Positions 5,723 to 8,175 of a stretch of 8,175 nt of DNA are shown here, in pieces. The position numbers were made by a program, and so were the translations under genes. Origin of the DNA: Nitrosomonadales bacterium (GTDB taxonomy: Bacteria > Pseudomonadota > Gammaproteobacteria > Burkholderiales > Gallionellaceae); contig QJWF01000054.1 in the NCBI GenBank assembly GCA_003235435.1, positions 1-8,175 of the forward strand, in the 5' to 3' direction. The notes beneath the pieces were generated by a model, which ran no database searches, was not told the DNA's origin, and was given only the letters and a program-made list of their open reading frames with translations. How positions within the stretch are numbered: position 1 is the stretch's first letter; each line of letters opens with the position of its first letter.

Positions 5723-7105
5723 ATGAAAGATATCCGCGAAGACATCGCCTGGGCGAAGATCAACCAGGACGTACTCAAGAGTTTGGAAAATCCCAGAAAA
5801 CTGTATTGGGTGATATTGTTTGTCGCGATTGCCATGCTCGGTGTCGCGCTGGGTTGCGAGGTATATCAATACAATGTCGGTATGGGCGTTTCGAACATGG
5901 ATAACCCGCATATGTGGGGCCTGTATATTGCCAGCTTCATCTTCTGGATCGGCATGAGCCACTCTGGAACCCTGCTGTCGGCGATCCTGCATTTGATGCA
6001 CGCCGATTGGCGCAAACCGATTTATCGATTTGCCGAGGCGATGACAACTTTCTCATTGATGACTGCCGGCCTGTTTGTGGCTGTTCACCTGGGTCGCGTG
6101 TGGCAGATCTACTATGCATTGCCCTATCCGAACGAGCGCGGCGCATGGCCGAATTTCCAGTCTCCATTGCTGTGGGATGCAATGGCGATCTTTACCTATC
6201 TGAGTTCATCGATCATATTCCTGTATGTAGGCATGATTCCGGATCTGGCGATCTGTCGCGACCGGATGCATGAAGGCTGGCGCAAGAAGTTGTATACCTT
6301 GCTGTCGCTAGGCTGGGAAGGCACCGATCGCCAGTGGCGCAATTTCCGCGTCACTTACTTGACCGTAGCCTGCTTTCTGATCCCGCTGGCAGTGTCGGTA
6401 CATTCCATCGTGGCTTCCGACTTCGGGATGTCTCAGCAACCAGGCTGGCACATCACCTCATTCCCGCCATACTTTGTTGCGGGTGCGCTGTATTCTGGAT
6501 GTGCAGCGATTATCACGCTGTTCATCATCCTGCGCTACGTGTTCAGGTTCGAAGAATACATGACGCTTCCTATCCTGAAGAAGATCGTGAGGTTGACATT
6601 TGCGATCGCGATGGTTTGGACTTACCTGAATGCAGTGGAATTTGCTTCCGTCTGGTACAGCCACGATCAGGCTTCCAAGGACGTGCTGATCCAGAAAGCC
6701 AGCGGCACTTATGCGCCGTTCTGGTGGGGAATGATATTCTGCGGTTCGGTGGTGCCACTGACTCTGGCTTTCAAGCGAATCCAAACCAACATTCCGGTGC
6801 TGTTTGCGGTATCGCTGCTATTGAATCTGGGTATGTGGCTGGAACGCTGGATGATCGTTGCACCCACTTTCTCGCATGGCATCTATCCCTGGACATGGGA
6901 TCACGACCAATGGCCGTCCTTTGTCCAGTGGGGCATGGTGTTTGGCAGTTTTGGCTGGTTCACCCTGCTGTTCATGGTGTTCTGCAAGGTGTTCCCGTCG
7001 GTGTCCATGTATGAGGTCAAGGAAATGGTTTATCACCGCAGCCAGGAATCCAAGAGACTGGAAGAAACCGGAAAATTCGCTGCTGCAGGAAAGGGAGCAC
7101 ACTAA
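5723..7105 (+). CDS. actC: ActC, NrfD/PsrC-type quinol-binding membrane subunit of Alternative Complex III
   Basis: This 460-residue integral membrane protein has about ten hydrophobic segments, near residues 28-47, 66-92, 105-127, 148-171, 208-230, 250-273, 288-310, 330-350, 357-379 and 402-424, the number found in ActC/ActF. Family signatures are SHSGTLLSA (79-87), HLGR (122-125), SVHSIVASDF (225-234), FPPYFVAGA (247-255) and LERWMIV (373-379). Members bind quinol near the periplasmic face, close to the [3Fe-4S] cluster of the iron-sulfur subunit, and contain polar residues thought to conduct protons. The C-terminal tail (about 428-460) is charged and probably cytoplasmic. A ribosome site (AGGA at 5712-5715) lies 7 nt before the ATG. 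Its TAA directly abuts the actD ATG, implying coupled translation. In isolation it could be NrfD, PsrC or QrcD; the neighbours identify it as ActC. Confidence 0.93.
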   Translation: MKDIREDIAWAKINQDVLKSLENPRKLYWVILFVAIAMLGVALGCEVYQYNVGMGVSNMDNPHMWGLYIASFIFWIGMSHSGTLLSAILHLMHADWRKPIYRFAEAMTTFSLMTAGLFVAVHLGRVWQIYYALPYPNERGAWPNFQSPLLWDAMAIFTYLSSSIIFLYVGMIPDLAICRDRMHEGWRKKLYTLLSLGWEGTDRQWRNFRVTYLTVACFLIPLAVSVHSIVASDFGMSQQPGWHITSFPPYFVAGALYSGCAAIITLFIILRYVFRFEEYMTLPILKKIVRLTFAIAMVWTYLNAVEFASVWYSHDQASKDVLIQKASGTYAPFWWGMIFCGSVVPLTLAFKRIQTNIPVLFAVSLLLNLGMWLERWMIVAPTFSHGIYPWTWDHDQWPSFVQWGMVFGSFGWFTLLFMVFCKVFPSVSMYEVKEMVYHRSQESKRLEETGKFAAAGKGAH

Positions 7106-7636
7106 ATGAGCCAACGTCATTTACTCGCGTTGTACAGCAACTTCAATGAAGCCGAAGCGGTTGTTGAGGAGTTGCGCAGTACTCAAATCAAGGGCTTTGA
7201 TGTCGATAAAGACCTGATCGTGAAATCGCCGATCGAGCACCCGGAGGTCGAGGAGTTCCTCGGAGACAAACCCGTTCGCGTACAGTGGTTCACGCTGGGC
7301 GGAGCATTGATGGGCGGCCTGCTGGGATTTTTTCTGATTTCCGCGGCACAAGGAAACTTTTATGCGCAATTCAAAGGAGGTAAACCAATCGTACCGTTCC
7401 CGCCCAATTTTGTGCTGACATATGAAATGTTCATCCTCGGTGGGGTATTCATCACCGTGCTGGGTTTCCTGATTTGTGCCGGCCTGCCTGCCAGGCGTTC
7501 TCCGCTGTACAGTGCGAATGTATCTGAGGATCAGATTGGTATCCTGGTGAAATCCGATGAGAGCGCCGCGAATACGCTTAAGGCGATTTTCACCAAACAT
7601 CATGCATTGGAAATACAGGAAGAGGCCGGAAGATGA
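7106..7636 (+). CDS. actD: ActD, DUF3341 membrane subunit of Alternative Complex III
   Basis: This 176-residue protein fits the DUF3341 family, which is characteristic of ACIII and separates it from the related Qrc and Psr complexes. An N-terminal soluble region (1-58) opens with LLALYSNFNEAEAVVEEL, a ferredoxin-fold-like start of the family. Two membrane helices follow, about 61-81 and 106-127. Between them is the loop with GGKPIVPFPPNF (91-102), a conserved family signature. The C-terminal part (about 132-176) is soluble. No cofactor motif is seen; ActD is known as a peripheral membrane-embedded subunit contacting ActC. A ribosome site (AAGGGAG, 7091-7097) lies 8 nt upstream inside actC. 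The stop TGA overlaps the actE start as ATGA. Confidence 0.92.
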   Translation: MSQRHLLALYSNFNEAEAVVEELRSTQIKGFDVDKDLIVKSPIEHPEVEEFLGDKPVRVQWFTLGGALMGGLLGFFLISAAQGNFYAQFKGGKPIVPFPPNFVLTYEMFILGGVFITVLGFLICAGLPARRSPLYSANVSEDQIGILVKSDESAANTLKAIFTKHHALEIQEEAGR

Positions 7637-8175
7637 GATATATATTCTTGATAATTGCTTTGTTGCTGGCGCCATCGATGGCGCAAGCTTGGCCATGGTC
7701 GGACGATATGGCCAACCAGGTCAGCATCAAGCCACAAGAAAGCATTGATCCGGCAAACCCTGGCATGAAGCCGTTTCCTCGCCGCTCAGTACCGGTTGCC
7801 GGCACGACCGTTATGGTCAAGGATCAGGAAGCTGCAAGAAACATGGTCAATCCTGTTCAGGCAGACAGCAAATCCGTTGCCATCGGGGGCCGTTTGTTCG
7901 GGATATATTGCACTCCATGCCATGGTCAGTCCGGAACGGGTGACGGCTTGGTCGGCGCGAAGCTGATCATGAAGCCCTGGAATCTGACATTGAGCAACGA
8001 CATGCACAGTTGGAATCCAAAGGAATATCCGGATGGTTACATATTCGGATACATGACGCTTGGCGGCGCGGTTATGCCTTCCTATGCCAATGATCTGTCA
8101 CCGACCGAGCGTTGGCATGTCGTAAATTACATACGCAAAGCATTGCAAAAAGGCCAGGCTGCGGCCCTGGCGAAA
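7633..8175 (+). CDS. actE: ActE, monoheme cytochrome c subunit of Alternative Complex III, 3'-truncated
   Basis: The frame opens at ATG 7633, overlapping the actD stop by 4 nt (ATGA), with AGAGG at 7621-7625 as ribosome site, and stays open to the window edge, giving 181 residues with the end missing. A signal peptide covers residues 1-19 (Arg2, hydrophobic 4-12, cleavage after AQA before WPW); there is no lipobox. One heme c site is CTPCH at 93-97. GGAVMPSYA (144-152) supplies Met148, the likely sixth ligand, as in class I cytochromes c. The conserved context (GRLFGIYCTPCHGQSGTGDG and WHVVNYIR) matches ActE. It accepts electrons from the complex in the periplasm and can pass them to a soluble cytochrome or oxidase. 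Most of the domain is present; only the C-terminus is cut off. actF would be expected next. Confidence 0.92.
   Translation, partial: MRYIFLIIALLLAPSMAQAWPWSDDMANQVSIKPQESIDPANPGMKPFPRRSVPVAGTTVMVKDQEAARNMVNPVQADSKSVAIGGRLFGIYCTPCHGQSGTGDGLVGAKLIMKPWNLTLSNDMHSWNPKEYPDGYIFGYMTLGGAVMPSYANDLSPTERWHVVNYIRKALQKGQAAALAK

Larger units (their letters stand above)
1894..8175 (+). other. act operon (Alternative Complex III), right end outside the window
   Basis: The six consecutive genes actA, actB1, actB2, actC, actD and actE are on one strand with gaps of 40, 3, 36 and 0 nt and a final 4-nt overlap, so they are probably one transcript from the promoter near 1700-1728. The order A-B-C-D-E is that of known ACIII clusters, except that B is two genes. 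The second NrfD-like subunit ActF, and often terminal oxidase genes, would be expected to the right of the window. No terminator is seen inside the cluster. Confidence 0.88.

Noticed and set aside
1894..8175. Qrc (quinone reductase complex) or polysulfide reductase instead of ACIII
   Set aside because: Neither has the DUF3341 subunit plus a monoheme cytochrome gene in this order; the pentaheme ActA and the three-cysteine cluster in the iron-sulfur subunit also fit ACIII.

Overview
The window most likely comes from a Gram-negative proteobacterium. My best guess is a betaproteobacterium of the Gallionellaceae/Nitrosomonadales type. This rests on gene content and on Nif3 lying beside a quinol:cytochrome c oxidoreductase locus; no rRNA or other strict taxonomic marker is present. 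The main content is one operon for Alternative Complex III (ACIII, act genes), a membrane quinol:electron-acceptor oxidoreductase unrelated to the cytochrome bc1 complex.

Layout. Positions 1-636 hold the 3' part of a Nif3/DUF34 (YbgI-type) dinuclear-metal protein, cut by the left edge. Positions 637-952 have no convincing gene and contain two short inverted repeats. Positions 953-1588 on the minus strand encode a soluble 211-residue protein I do not recognise. Positions 1589-1893 separate this gene from the divergent act operon. They hold a sigma70-like promoter (TTGACT-17-CATTAT), a spaced direct repeat, a 14-bp AT palindrome and a leader hairpin. From 1894 to the right edge the genes are all plus-strand: actA (pentaheme cytochrome c), actB1 (molybdopterin-oxidoreductase-like Tat lipoprotein), actB2 (four-cluster ferredoxin subunit), actC (NrfD-type membrane protein), actD (DUF3341 membrane protein) and actE (monoheme cytochrome c, cut by the right edge). 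After a 40-nt gap between actA and actB1, spacing is tight: 3 nt between actB1 and actB2, 36 nt between actB2 and actC, none between actC and actD, and a 4-nt ATGA overlap between actD and actE.

How the genes work together. By analogy with characterised ACIII, ActC binds quinol at the periplasmic side of the membrane. Electrons pass through the Fe-S clusters of ActB2 to the hemes of ActA and ActE, then to a soluble cytochrome or a terminal oxidase. ActB1 is a scaffold without molybdenum, and ActD (with ActF, expected downstream) completes the membrane part. In an iron oxidiser the complex could also run in reverse to reduce quinone, but nothing here proves iron oxidation.

Most notable points: actB is split by a single in-frame TGA with a perfect Shine-Dalgarno in front of actB2; ActB1 keeps an intact four-cysteine Fe-S site although no molybdenum ligand is evident; and unexplained regulatory-looking repeats precede the operon. 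I see no mobile element, CRISPR array or RNA gene.
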